Positions 1-7,560 of a DNA stretch of 64,000 nucleotides are shown piece after piece. The notes below the pieces were generated by a model. That model was not told the origin of the DNA, made no database searches, and saw only the letters and a list, made by a program, of their open reading frames with translations. This DNA comes from Pseudooceanicola batsensis HTCC2597 (GTDB taxonomy: Bacteria > Pseudomonadota > Alphaproteobacteria > Rhodobacterales > Rhodobacteraceae). The number at the start of each line of letters is the position of its first letter. The first letter of the stretch is position 1. The position numbers and the translations under genes are program-made. The DNA is taken from the NCBI RefSeq assembly GCF_000152725.1, contig NZ_CH724131.1, positions 1,572,952 to 1,636,951 of the forward strand. The letters are read 5' to 3'.

Positions 1-1
1 C

Positions 2-265
2 AATGCCAACATGGCCCGGCTCGTGGCGGGGCTGAGGGAGCGGAACACGGTGCGCCTGCGCTACGAGCCGGTGGCAAACATCGCCTTCGCCGACCTGCCC
101 CGCGCAACGGTCCGCAGGCTTCTTGAGGCCGGCGCGGCCTTCAACGTCTGGGACGGCGATGTTGAGGGCGAGGATCCCGACACACCGCTCACCATCCGTC
201 TGGTCAGCGACTGGTCTCTCCCCGAAACCGAGATCGACCGGTTCCTGGACCTCGTCCGCGACTGA
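2..265 (+). CDS. Low-specificity L-threonine aldolase, C-terminal fragment (cut by window edge)
   Basis: The frame is open from base 2 and ends at the TGA at 263-265, giving the last 87 residues of a protein that starts outside the window. The segment NANMARLVAGL, then NIAFADLP, AGAAFNVW and the final RLVSDWS stretch resemble the small C-terminal domain of PLP-dependent threonine aldolases of the beta-eliminating lyase family, which cleave L-threonine to glycine and acetaldehyde. The PLP lysine and N-terminal domain are not in view. The gene converges on the hydrolase ending at 397, with 131 bases between them. The family call is moderate because only about a quarter of the protein is visible. 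Confidence 0.7.
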   Translation, partial: NANMARLVAGLRERNTVRLRYEPVANIAFADLPRATVRRLLEAGAAFNVWDGDVEGEDPDTPLTIRLVSDWSLPETEIDRFLDLVRD

Positions 266-396
266 GCGGACCGGCCGCCCCCCCACCAAGGCCGCGTCAT
301 TTCCCGGGCGCGCGCCGAGGATCTCCGGCCAGCCGCCGCACCGCTGATGGCGGGAGACCCCGGGGTCGCGCCCGAGGATGACCCCGCCGCCGGCGA

Positions 397-1206
397 CTAT
401 GTCAGGAAATCCGTCACCAGCGGGCCGACCGTATCGGCATGGGTGATGGGCACCATGTGGCCCGCCCCCGGCACGGTCACGAGGTGCGTATCGGGGATCA
501 GCGCATCGAGCGCCGCCACGATCCGGTGGCTCGCCTCCGGGCTGGCGCCGCCGTCAATCAGCAGTGTCGGCGCCTGCAGCCGCGCGACCAGCCCCCCGGC
601 GAGCATCCCGTCCGGATCGCCGTTGTTCGTCACGAAGACCGCCTCGACCAGCTTCATCTGTTCGGTGAACCCCTCCTGCTGCTCGGCGGTCAGGCTCTCC
701 CACGGCTGGCCGCCACCCCAGTCGCTCAGAAAGGCGATCGCCGCCCGGCGGTAGTCCCCGGTCCGGAATCCCTCCTCGACCTCGGACGTCTCCTGCATCT
801 GCGCCTCCCGGAAGGCGGGGTCGGCCTGGTAGGCGACGGTGAAGAAGACAGGTTCGATCAGGACGAGCCGCCGCACCAGTTCGGGCGCGGTGGCGGCGAC
901 CCGGAGCGCGGCCGTCGCGCCGAAGGAATGCCCGATGAGATCGACCGGCGCCTCCCACTCCGCGATCATCTCGCGCATCTGGGCGCAGACCGTGTCCTGA
1001 TAGACGCCGCGCCTGTCCCAGGGGCCGCTGCGGCCGTGGCCGGGCAGATCGAAGGCGCGGCAGTCGTGGGTTTCGGCCAGATGGGCGGCCACGCCCTTCC
1101 AGGCTCCGGAATGGGCCAGCGAACAATGCACCAGAAGCGCCCGCCCCGGTCCGCCGGGCCAGTGACGCAGCGCCGTGGCATGGCCCGCGTAGGTCCGTGT
1201 CGTCAC
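397..1206 (-). CDS. Alpha/beta-fold hydrolase
   Basis: A 269-residue alpha/beta hydrolase of unknown substrate. The nucleophile elbow is GHSFG (in DLIGHSFGATAAL), an oxyanion-hole region is seen near LLVHCSLAHSG, and the catalytic histidine is probably in GAGHMVP near the C-terminus. No signal peptide is visible, so it is probably cytoplasmic. The start chosen is a GTG at 1206, because it overlaps the stop of the upstream isomerase gene in a GTGA arrangement; no ATG gives a full-length domain. The pair is probably translationally coupled. The substrate cannot be read from sequence; haloperoxidase-, esterase- and lactonase-like members of the superfamily share these motifs. Confidence 0.85.
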   Translation of the reverse strand: MTTRTYAGHATALRHWPGGPGRALLVHCSLAHSGAWKGVAAHLAETHDCRAFDLPGHGRSGPWDRRGVYQDTVCAQMREMIAEWEAPVDLIGHSFGATAALRVAATAPELVRRLVLIEPVFFTVAYQADPAFREAQMQETSEVEEGFRTGDYRRAAIAFLSDWGGGQPWESLTAEQQEGFTEQMKLVEAVFVTNNGDPDGMLAGGLVARLQAPTLLIDGGASPEASHRIVAALDALIPDTHLVTVPGAGHMVPITHADTVGPLVTDFLT

Positions 1207-1811
1207 GCAAGTTCCCCCGACAGATACCGGTCGAGCATCTCCAGGCGATCCTGCCCCCAGAACATTTCCTTGCCGTCGACGATGTAGAACGGCGCGCCGA
1301 AGACGCCCGCGTTGATCGCCTCGTCGGCATTGGCCTCGTAGGTCATGGCACCGGTCAGCAGTCCGCTGTTGGCCAGGCCCGGGTCGAAGCCCGCCCCTTC
1401 CAGACACGACCGGATGACCGCCTCGTCGGCGACATCGCGTTCCTCGGCCCAGCAGGCCCGCAGGATGGAATGCGTGAGCTTGCCCAGGTCGCCGCCGCCG
1501 GCCCCCTGGGCGGCGATGATCGCATAGCCCGAGGGCGCGGGATTGGTCGGGAAGAAGGCCGGCTCGAGCACGAGTTCCATCCCGAGCGCCGCGCGCCAGC
1601 GCCGCAGTTCCTGAACCCGGTAGTCGCGCCGTGCCTTTGGCCGCTCGGCCAGTGGAAGCCCGCCGGTCGAGGCGAACACGCGATTGATATCGCAAGGCTT
1701 GTAGGTGATCGTCGCGCCGTGTTTCCCGGCGATCTCCTCGAGACGCAGACCCGCCAGATAGGTCCACGGCGAGATCGTCACGAAATAATAATCGATATGC
1801 GGCACCTTCAC
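1203..1811 (-). CDS. 2-hydroxychromene-2-carboxylate isomerase family protein (DsbA/GST-kappa fold)
   Basis: A 202-residue member of the DsbA-like thioredoxin-fold family that includes glutathione-dependent 2-hydroxychromene-2-carboxylate isomerase and GST kappa. The N-terminal YYFVTISPWTYLAG carries the serine that replaces the DsbA cysteine in this family. The C-terminal GVFGAPFYIVDG followed by MFWGQDRLEML is the family signature, with the cis-proline in GAPF. It is transcribed with the overlapping alpha/beta hydrolase downstream and is divergent from prs across 98 bp. Naphthalene-pathway partners are absent, so the substrate is unknown and a general detoxification role is as likely as aromatic degradation. 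Confidence 0.85.
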   Translation of the reverse strand: MKVPHIDYYFVTISPWTYLAGLRLEEIAGKHGATITYKPCDINRVFASTGGLPLAERPKARRDYRVQELRRWRAALGMELVLEPAFFPTNPAPSGYAIIAAQGAGGGDLGKLTHSILRACWAEERDVADEAVIRSCLEGAGFDPGLANSGLLTGAMTYEANADEAINAGVFGAPFYIVDGKEMFWGQDRLEMLDRYLSGELA

Positions 1812-1909
1812 CTCCCCGCTGGTTTGGCAAGACCCTAGCGGGGTGGTAAGCGGGGTTCAACGTCACGAATCTGTCACTCTCCCCTCCTGTCAACCGCCCC
1901 GGATCTGCC

Positions 1910-2926
1910 ATGCCAAACGTTGTCGAACCCAAGCTCATCGCCGGAAATGCCAACCTGCCGCTCGCATCGGCGATCACCCGGCGCATGTCGATCCATCGCG
2001 GCGTCCACCTCGATCTCGTGGATGCCCGCGTCGAACGGTTCAACGACGGCGAAATCTTCGTCGAGGTGTTCGAGAACGTCCGCGGCGAGGACATGTTCAT
2101 CATCCAGTCGACCTCGAATCCGGCCAACGACAACCTGATGGAGCTGCTGATCATGGCCGACGCGCTCCGCCGGTCGTCGGCGCAGCGGGTCACCGCCGTC
2201 ATTCCCTATTTCGGCTATGCCCGGCAGGACCGCCGCACCAAGCCGCGCACCCCCATCACCGCCAAGCTCGTCTCGAACATGCTGGTCGAGGCAGGCATCG
2301 CGCGGGTGCTGACGATGGACCTGCACGCGGCCCAGATCCAGGGCTTCTTCGACATTCCCGTGGACAACCTCTATGCCAGCCCGATCTTCGCCCTCGACAT
2401 CAAGGAGAAGTTCAGGGACCGGATGGACGAGATCATGGTGGTCTCTCCGGACGTCGGCGGCGTGGCCCGTGCCCGCGAACTGGCCAAGCGGATCAACGCC
2501 CCGCTCTCGATCGTCGACAAGCGGCGCGAAACGCCCGGCGAAGTGGCCGAGATGACCGTGATCGGCGATGTGAAGGACAAGGTCGCGATCATGATCGACG
2601 ACATGTGCGACACCGCCGGCACCCTGTGCAAGGCCGCGGAACTGCTGATCGAATACGGCGCGAAGGAGGTCCACGCCTATGTGACCCACGGGGTGCTGTC
2701 CGGCCCGGCGATCGAACGCATCGGCGCCTCGGTTCTCAAGAACCTGGTGATCACCGACACCATCGCCGCTCCGCAGATGGTGACGGACTGCGCGCAGATC
2801 CGCGTCCTGCCGACGGCGCCCCTGTTCGCACAGGCGATCCTGAACATCTGGAACGGCACCTCTGTCTCGTCGCTCTTCGAGACCCGCACTATGGAGCCGA
2901 TCTACGAGGGCGTGTTCCGGAGCTGA
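1910..2926 (+). CDS. prs: Ribose-phosphate pyrophosphokinase (PRPP synthetase)
   Basis: This 338-residue enzyme makes phosphoribosyl pyrophosphate from ribose 5-phosphate and ATP, feeding purine, pyrimidine, histidine and NAD synthesis. Visible motifs are [11 protein letters not shown] (37-54 region), the [11 protein letters not shown] loop at 101-108, the metal-binding histidine in DLHA (H139), the flexible-loop basic residues KRR at 204-206 and the PRPP-binding loop around [10 protein letters not shown] (229-238). Length and motif order are those of class I bacterial enzymes. It starts the plus-strand nucleotide-synthesis region and precedes pyrB, whose product acts upstream of the PRPP-consuming step of UMP synthesis. 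Confidence 0.97.
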   Translation: MPNVVEPKLIAGNANLPLASAITRRMSIHRGVHLDLVDARVERFNDGEIFVEVFENVRGEDMFIIQSTSNPANDNLMELLIMADALRRSSAQRVTAVIPYFGYARQDRRTKPRTPITAKLVSNMLVEAGIARVLTMDLHAAQIQGFFDIPVDNLYASPIFALDIKEKFRDRMDEIMVVSPDVGGVARARELAKRINAPLSIVDKRRETPGEVAEMTVIGDVKDKVAIMIDDMCDTAGTLCKAAELLIEYGAKEVHAYVTHGVLSGPAIERIGASVLKNLVITDTIAAPQMVTDCAQIRVLPTAPLFAQAILNIWNGTSVSSLFETRTMEPIYEGVFRS

Positions 2927-2960
2927 GCCCGCCCCGCCCGGTGACACCTCCCCGCAGGAC

Positions 2961-2980
2961 GGCGGCACTGCCCTGCCGCC
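2961..2980 (+). terminator. Candidate hairpin downstream of prs
   Basis: A perfect 7-bp stem (GGCGGCA / TGCCGCC) with a six-base loop lies 34 bases after the prs stop. It has no uridine run after it, so it is a weak intrinsic terminator candidate. It ends just before the proposed pyrB -35 box. Confidence 0.4.
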
Positions 2981-2981
2981 C

Positions 2982-3010
2982 TTGCCGCCATCGGGACACG
3001 TTCCTATAAC
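2982..3010 (+). promoter_or_regulatory. Sigma70-type promoter of the pyrB operon
   Basis: TTGCCG, 17 bases, then TATAAC, ending 26 bases before the pyrB ATG at 3037. The spacing is ideal and the -10 box has five of six consensus bases. The CCTATA at the -10 is shared with the other promoter-like sites found in this window. Confidence 0.65.
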
Positions 3011-3036
3011 CGCCTCACGACAAGCGGAGTCTCCAG

Positions 3037-3981
3037 ATGACCTTTCGTCAGGACCACCTCTTGGGGATCGAACCCCTCGCGCCGGACGAAATCACCTCCA
3101 TCCTCGACCTGGCGGACGATTACGTCGCCCTGTCGCGCAGCCCCGACAAACATGTCGAAACGCTGCGGGGGCTGACGCAGATCAACATGTTCTTCGAGAA
3201 CTCGACCCGCACCCAGGCCAGTTTCGAACTGGCCGGCAAGCGGCTCGGCGCGGATGTAATGAACATGGGGCTCGCAGCCTCATCGATCAAAAAGGGCGAG
3301 ACGCTGATCGACACGGCGATGACCCTGAACGCCATGCAGCCCGACCTGCTGGTGGTGCGTCATCCGCATTCCGGCGCGGTCGACCTGCTGGCGCAGAAGG
3401 TCAACTGTGCCGTCCTGAACGCCGGCGACGGGCGGCATGAACACCCGACCCAGGCGCTGCTCGACGCGTTGACCATCCGGCGCAAGAAGGGCCGGCTGCA
3501 CCGCCTGTCGATCGCCATCTGCGGCGACATCGCGCACAGCCGCGTGGCGCGTTCGAACCTGATCCTTCTGGGCAAGATGGAGAACCGCTTGCGGCTGGTC
3601 GGCCCGCCCACGCTGATGCCCGCCGGGATCAACGAACTGGGCTGCGAGGTCTACGAGGACATGGCCGAGGGGCTGCGCGACGTGGATGTCGTCATGATGC
3701 TGCGCCTCCAGAAGGAACGGATGGACGGTGGCTTCATCCCCTCGGAGCGCGAGTACCATCACCTCTACGGGCTCGATGCGGACAAGCTGTCCCATGCCAG
3801 CCCCGACGCCATCGTGATGCATCCCGGGCCGATGAACCGCGGCGTCGAGATCGACGGCACGCTGGCCGACGACATCAACCGCTCGGTCATCCAGGAGCAG
3901 GTCGAGATGGGCGTGGCCGTGCGCATGGCCGCGATGGACCTGCTGGCGCGCAACCTGCGGGACAGGAGGGCCGCGGCATGA
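3037..3981 (+). CDS. pyrB: Aspartate carbamoyltransferase, catalytic chain
   Basis: A 314-residue protein that condenses carbamoyl phosphate and aspartate, the committed step of pyrimidine synthesis. The carbamoyl-phosphate loop is FFENSTRT (52-59), and [11 protein letters not shown] and the late [12 protein letters not shown] are typical of the catalytic chain. It is the first gene of a plus-strand operon: its stop overlaps the next ATG by 4 bp (ATGA at 3978), and a dihydroorotase homologue lies two genes downstream. No pyrI-like regulatory gene is present. In class A ATCases, such as that of Pseudomonas, PyrB assembles with an inactive dihydroorotase-like partner; the partner here (5028-6296) has the expected loss of metal ligands. 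Confidence 0.97.
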   Translation: MTFRQDHLLGIEPLAPDEITSILDLADDYVALSRSPDKHVETLRGLTQINMFFENSTRTQASFELAGKRLGADVMNMGLAASSIKKGETLIDTAMTLNAMQPDLLVVRHPHSGAVDLLAQKVNCAVLNAGDGRHEHPTQALLDALTIRRKKGRLHRLSIAICGDIAHSRVARSNLILLGKMENRLRLVGPPTLMPAGINELGCEVYEDMAEGLRDVDVVMMLRLQKERMDGGFIPSEREYHHLYGLDADKLSHASPDAIVMHPGPMNRGVEIDGTLADDINRSVIQEQVEMGVAVRMAAMDLLARNLRDRRAAA

Positions 3982-4421
3982 GCCCGTCGCTCTTCCCCGG
4001 CGAACGCATCGTGGCCCGGCGGCCGACCGGGCTGGGCCTGTTCCTGGCCGTCGCGCTGCTGACCGGGACGGTGGCCTTTGCCGCGGAATGGCTGACCGCC
4101 CAGGTCATCGGCTGGAACATCCGGCAAAGCCTCGTTCCCGCCTCGGCGCTCGCCCTCGTCGCCGCGCTCGCGGCGCAGGCGACGGTGCGGCGCAAGCTGA
4201 GCTATTGCCTGACCACGCGGCGTCTGATCCTCGGCACGGGCCGGCAACTGCCGCTGGACGCGGTGGCGCGCTGCCGGATCGGCGCGCATTCGCTGACGGT
4301 CGAGGATCGCGAGGCGCGGCAATACCGGATCGCCGGGCTGCTCCGGCCCGCGTGGCTTGCCACGCGGATCAACCGGTGCCGGGCCGGCGGCGTCCCGGAG
4401 ACCGGCATATGCGCGACGTGA
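3978..4421 (+). CDS. Small membrane protein, possibly PH-like, between pyrB and the dihydroorotase homologue
   Basis: A 147-residue protein of unassigned function. The N-terminus begins [14 protein letters not shown]; two hydrophobic helices follow (about 20-38 and 50-72); then comes a soluble part with [19 protein letters not shown] and [17 protein letters not shown]. This layout of two helices followed by short beta-strands with T(T/R)RRL resembles bacterial PH-domain membrane proteins, but that is an inference. The ATG overlaps the pyrB stop (ATGA), so it is cotranscribed and probably translationally coupled. No pyrimidine-related motif is visible. It may be a lineage-specific insertion in the pyr operon. 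Confidence 0.75.
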   Translation: MSPSLFPGERIVARRPTGLGLFLAVALLTGTVAFAAEWLTAQVIGWNIRQSLVPASALALVAALAAQATVRRKLSYCLTTRRLILGTGRQLPLDAVARCRIGAHSLTVEDREARQYRIAGLLRPAWLATRINRCRAGGVPETGICAT

Positions 4422-4479
4422 TCCCAGCCCCGACACCCCCGGCCATTCAAGGATACGGCCCCGCCAGTCAGGAGAGACG

Positions 4480-5031
4480 ATGACCGAAACGCTTTTGTCC
4501 GGAGATCGCGACACCGTGCACCTGTTCTCGGTCGCCCTGCCCGAGGACCAGCTCTGGACCTTCGTCACCTCCGACCCGGACACCGGCAGACTGCCCCTGC
4601 GCGAGGCGCTCGGCGTCGAGACGCTGGACGAGACGCAGATCGAGGGCGCCGTGGCCGAGGATCTCGAAGGCATCGGCCTCTCGGGTTTCCTGATCGAGGG
4701 GATCGGCGTCGACGAGGCCGCCATCGCCCGGGATCGCGCTCGGATCGACGCGGTGAGCGGTTCGGTCGTCATCGTCAAGGGATCGGCCTTCGACGGGGCG
4801 CATGTGCCGCTTGAGCCGCAGCCTCCCCTGGCACATGTGGGCACGTGGCGCCTCACCGCCGCCCCCTCGACCATGGAGCAGCTGAGCAGCCCGACCGCCG
4901 AGGGCCGGACTGAACCGGCGCCGGCCGCGACGCCCGAGGTCCGGGGCAAGCGGAACCGGTGGTCGCTGTGGCTGCTGATCGGCATGGGGCTGGTGATCCT
5001 GGCCGGACTGGTCTTCGGACTGCTGGCATGA
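4480..5031 (+). CDS. Hypothetical protein with C-terminal membrane anchor
   Basis: A 183-residue protein I do not recognise. The start at 4480 follows an AGGAGAG ribosome site; the frame is open further upstream, but that extension overlaps the preceding gene and lacks such a site. Residues 1 to about 130 look globular and acidic. A proline/alanine/threonine-rich linker (about 133-155) leads to a basic stretch and one hydrophobic helix at about 161-181, so the bulk is probably cytoplasmic and anchored by its tail. Its stop overlaps the next ATG (ATGA at 5028). Its place between pyrB and the pseudo-dihydroorotase suggests coexpression with that complex, not a proven role in it. Confidence 0.75.
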   Translation: MTETLLSGDRDTVHLFSVALPEDQLWTFVTSDPDTGRLPLREALGVETLDETQIEGAVAEDLEGIGLSGFLIEGIGVDEAAIARDRARIDAVSGSVVIVKGSAFDGAHVPLEPQPPLAHVGTWRLTAAPSTMEQLSSPTAEGRTEPAPAATPEVRGKRNRWSLWLLIGMGLVILAGLVFGLLA

Positions 5032-6296
5032 CCACCCTCGCCCTGACGAATGCCCGACTGATCGACCCCGAGACCGGCGAGGAACGTCCCGGCGGCCTCA
5101 CGGTCGAGGACGGCGTCATCACCGCCCTGCACGACGGATCGGGCCCGGGGATCGACTGCGGCGGGCTCTGCCTGGCTCCGGGCATTGTCGATATCGGCGT
5201 GAAGGTCTGCGAGCCGGGCGAACGGCACAAGGAAAGCTTCCGCTCCGCAGGTCTCGCGGCGGCGGCCGGCGGGGTGACCACCATCGTGACCCGCCCCGAC
5301 ACGACGCCGGCCATCGACAGCCCCGAGACGCTGGAATTCGTCGCCCGCCGCGCGCGAGAGGCCGCGCCGGTCCGCGTGCTGCCGATGGCCGCGCTGACAA
5401 AGGGACGCGCAGGCCACGAGATGACCGAGATCGGATTCCTGATGGATGCCGGCGCCGTGGCCTTCAGCGACGGCGACAGGGTCATCGCGGACACCAAGGT
5501 GCTGACCCGCGCGCTGACCTATGCCCGGTCGAGGGGGGCGCTGGTCATCGGCCACGTGCAGGAGCCCGGGCTGTCGGCCGGGGCCGCTGCCACCTCGGGA
5601 AAATTCGCCTCGCTCCGGGGGCTGCCCTCGGTATCGGCCATGGCCGAACGCATGGGGCTGGACCGCGACATCGCGCTGCTGGAAATGACCGGCGTCGCCT
5701 ATCACGTCGACCAGATCACCACCGCCCGGGCCCTGCCCGCGCTGGAACGGGCCAAGGCCAACGGGCTGGACATTACCGCGGGCGTGTCGATCCATCACTT
5801 GACGCTGAACGAATTCGACGTCTCGAACTATCGCACCTTCTTCAAGGTCAAGCCGCCCCTGCGCAGCGAGGACGACCGCCAGGCGGTCGTCGCGGCCATC
5901 GCATCGGGCCTGATCGATGTCATCTGCTCGATGCACACGCCGCAGGACGAGGAGAGCAAGCGCCTGCCCTTCGAAGCCGCCGCCAGCGGCGCCGTGGGGT
6001 TGCAGACCCTTCTTCCCGCCGCGATGCGTCTGGTTCATGCCGGCGACCTGACGCTCGCTCAGCTCTGGCGCGCCCTGTCTCTCAACCCGTCGGACCGGCT
6101 CGGTCTGCCCTCGGGGCGTCTGGCGGTCGGCGCGCCGGGCGACCTCGTCCTGTTCGACCCGGACGCGCCCTTCACCCTCGACCGGTTCAAGCTGCTGTCC
6201 AAGTCCCGCAACACGCCCTTCGACGAGGCCCGGATGCAGGGTGTCGTCCGGGCCACCTGGGTCGGCGGACGGCAGGTCTTTGGAGAGCTGACATGA
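5028..6296 (+). CDS. Dihydroorotase-like protein lacking metal ligands (pseudo-dihydroorotase, PyrC' type)
   Basis: A 422-residue amidohydrolase-fold protein of the type I dihydroorotase family. The position of the zinc-binding HxH reads [11 protein letters not shown], so both histidines are missing. The late motif that normally supplies the catalytic aspartate (S/T-D-H-x-P) reads CSMHTPQDE, with Met in place of Asp. GHVQEPG and SIHHLTLN remain. From established knowledge, such inactive homologues (PyrC'/PyrX of Pseudomonas) form a required complex with PyrB. The operon position fits that role, and a catalytic dihydroorotase would have to be encoded elsewhere. The ATG at 5028 overlaps the upstream stop; the stop overlaps plsY by 4 bp. 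Confidence 0.88.
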   Translation: MTTLALTNARLIDPETGEERPGGLTVEDGVITALHDGSGPGIDCGGLCLAPGIVDIGVKVCEPGERHKESFRSAGLAAAAGGVTTIVTRPDTTPAIDSPETLEFVARRAREAAPVRVLPMAALTKGRAGHEMTEIGFLMDAGAVAFSDGDRVIADTKVLTRALTYARSRGALVIGHVQEPGLSAGAAATSGKFASLRGLPSVSAMAERMGLDRDIALLEMTGVAYHVDQITTARALPALERAKANGLDITAGVSIHHLTLNEFDVSNYRTFFKVKPPLRSEDDRQAVVAAIASGLIDVICSMHTPQDEESKRLPFEAAASGAVGLQTLLPAAMRLVHAGDLTLAQLWRALSLNPSDRLGLPSGRLAVGAPGDLVLFDPDAPFTLDRFKLLSKSRNTPFDEARMQGVVRATWVGGRQVFGELT

Positions 6297-6901
6297 TCCC
6301 CGATCTCGCGACACCGCCCGGCATGCTCGCCCTCTGGGCCCTTGCAGGCTACCTGCTCGGCTCGGTGCCCTTCGGGGTCATCCTGTCGCGCGTCTTCGGG
6401 CTGGGCGACCTGCGCAGCATCGGGTCGGGCAATATCGGCGCGACCAACGTGCTGCGGACGGGAAACAGGACGGCGGCCGCCCTGACCCTGATCCTGGACG
6501 GGGGCAAAGGGGCTGCGGCGGTGCTGATCGCCCGGACCCTGGCCGCCGAGGATGCCGTGCAGATCGCCGGCCTCGCCGCCTTTCTGGGGCACTGCTTTCC
6601 CGTCTGGCTGGGCTTTCGGGGCGGCAAGGGCGTGGCGACCTTTCTCGGCCTGCTGCTGGCCTATGCCTGGCCCCTCGGCCTCGCCGCCTGCGCCACCTGG
6701 CTCGTCGTCGCGGCGACGCTGAGGTTCTCGTCGCTCTCGGCGCTGATCGCGGCCTGCCTGGCGCCCGTCTTCGCCGCGCTCTTCGGCCTCGGTCACGCGG
6801 TCCTGATGCTTCTGGCACTCGCCACGCTGATATTCATCCGCCACCGCGGCAATATCGAACGGCTGCTGAAAGGCGAAGAGCCGAAAATCGGAAAAAAGTG
6901 A
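6293..6901 (+). CDS. plsY: Acyl-phosphate:glycerol-3-phosphate acyltransferase
   Basis: A 202-residue integral membrane enzyme that transfers an acyl group from acyl-phosphate to glycerol 3-phosphate, the first step of phospholipid synthesis. Signature motifs are LGSVPFG (22-28), GSGNIGATN (44-52) and the FRGGKGVAT loop near residue 110. About five hydrophobic segments are visible, and the C-terminus is short and basic. Its ATG overlaps the stop of the pseudo-dihydroorotase gene, so it is the distal gene of the pyrB operon. The TGA at 6899 lies inside the palindromic site in front of the next gene. Confidence 0.95.
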   Translation: MIPDLATPPGMLALWALAGYLLGSVPFGVILSRVFGLGDLRSIGSGNIGATNVLRTGNRTAAALTLILDGGKGAAAVLIARTLAAEDAVQIAGLAAFLGHCFPVWLGFRGGKGVATFLGLLLAYAWPLGLAACATWLVVAATLRFSSLSALIAACLAPVFAALFGLGHAVLMLLALATLIFIRHRGNIERLLKGEEPKIGKK

Positions 6902-6920
6902 ACCTTTGACATACGTTCAC
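6898..6920. promoter_or_regulatory. Palindromic operator candidate upstream of the GbsR/MarR gene
   Basis: GTGAAC, 11 bases, GTTCAC: a perfect 6-bp-arm inverted repeat in a local AT-rich patch. A TTGACA-like -35 box sits in its centre (6906-6911); a matching -10 is not clear. The position, 63 bases before the regulator start, suits autoregulation, which is inferred. Confidence 0.4.
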
Positions 6921-6982
6921 CACAATTCGTTGCTTATTACGCGGTAACTCGGTACTTCTGAATTGTCAGAAAGGAGGAGCGC

Positions 6983-7543
6983 GTGATGCAACTCTCCCCT
7001 TCCATGCAGGACTTCATCCTTCATTGGGGCGAAATGGGCTCGAAATGGGGGCTGAACCGGTCGGTCGCCCAGATCCACGCGCTGCTGCACATCTCTCCCG
7101 ATCCGCTCACGGCCGAGGAACTGGCCGCGACGCTCAACCTCGCCCGGTCGAACATCTCGACGGGGCTCAAGGAGTTGCAGGCCTGGCGCCTTGTCCGGAC
7201 GACCCGGCAACTGGGGGACCGGCGCGACTATTTCACCGCGATCGGCGACATGTTCGACCTGATCCAGACGGTGATCGAGGTCCGGCGAGAGCGCGAGTAC
7301 GAGCCGACGCTCAACGCGCTGCGCGAGATCCAGGGGCGCGCCGAACAGGATGACACGCCGCCCGAGGTGCGGGCGCGCATCGCCGAGACCTACGAGACGA
7401 TGCAGATGCTCGACGACTGGTACAGCGATATCGCGCAACTGCCGCGGTCGTCGCAGATGAGCCTTCTCAAGGTCGGCTCGAAGCTCGGCGCGCTGCTGTC
7501 CGGCAGCGCCTCGAAGCCGAAGAAGAAAAAGAAGAAATCCTGA
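6983..7543 (+). CDS. GbsR/MarR family winged-helix transcriptional regulator
   Basis: A 186-residue regulator. Residues about 20-95 form a winged helix: PLTAEELAATLNLARSNIST is the recognition helix-turn-helix, and RRDYFTAIGD is the wing. The C-terminal half is helical and the tail is lysine-rich. It resembles the GbsR branch of MarR, whose members control osmoprotectant, copper or transport genes; the target here is unknown. Two starts fit the strong AAGGAGGAG site: the GTG at 6983 and the ATG at 6986, one codon apart. The gene lies between plsY and the convergent gshA and may control only itself or a distant locus. Confidence 0.9.
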   Translation: MMQLSPSMQDFILHWGEMGSKWGLNRSVAQIHALLHISPDPLTAEELAATLNLARSNISTGLKELQAWRLVRTTRQLGDRRDYFTAIGDMFDLIQTVIEVRREREYEPTLNALREIQGRAEQDDTPPEVRARIAETYETMQMLDDWYSDIAQLPRSSQMSLLKVGSKLGALLSGSASKPKKKKKKS

Positions 7544-7560
7544 CCGGGGGCGCCGGTCAG
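7540..7560. terminator. Shared hairpin over the convergent stop codons of the regulator and gshA
   Basis: A perfect 8-bp stem (CTGACCGG / CCGGTCAG) with a five-base loop. The left arm contains the TGA of the regulator (7541-7543) and the right arm contains the complement of the gshA TGA (7557-7559). It probably serves as a bidirectional transcription end; there is no long uridine run. Confidence 0.55.

Noticed and set aside
397..2202. One 601-codon frame that seems to fuse several products on the minus strand
   Set aside because: Only its last 269 codons match a real family. The first part is antisense to prs and reads through the isomerase gene in another frame.
3765..6314. An 849-codon open frame on the minus strand over the pyr operon
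   Set aside because: It is antisense to pyrB, the membrane genes and the dihydroorotase homologue, with low-complexity translation; the plus-strand genes have recognisable families.
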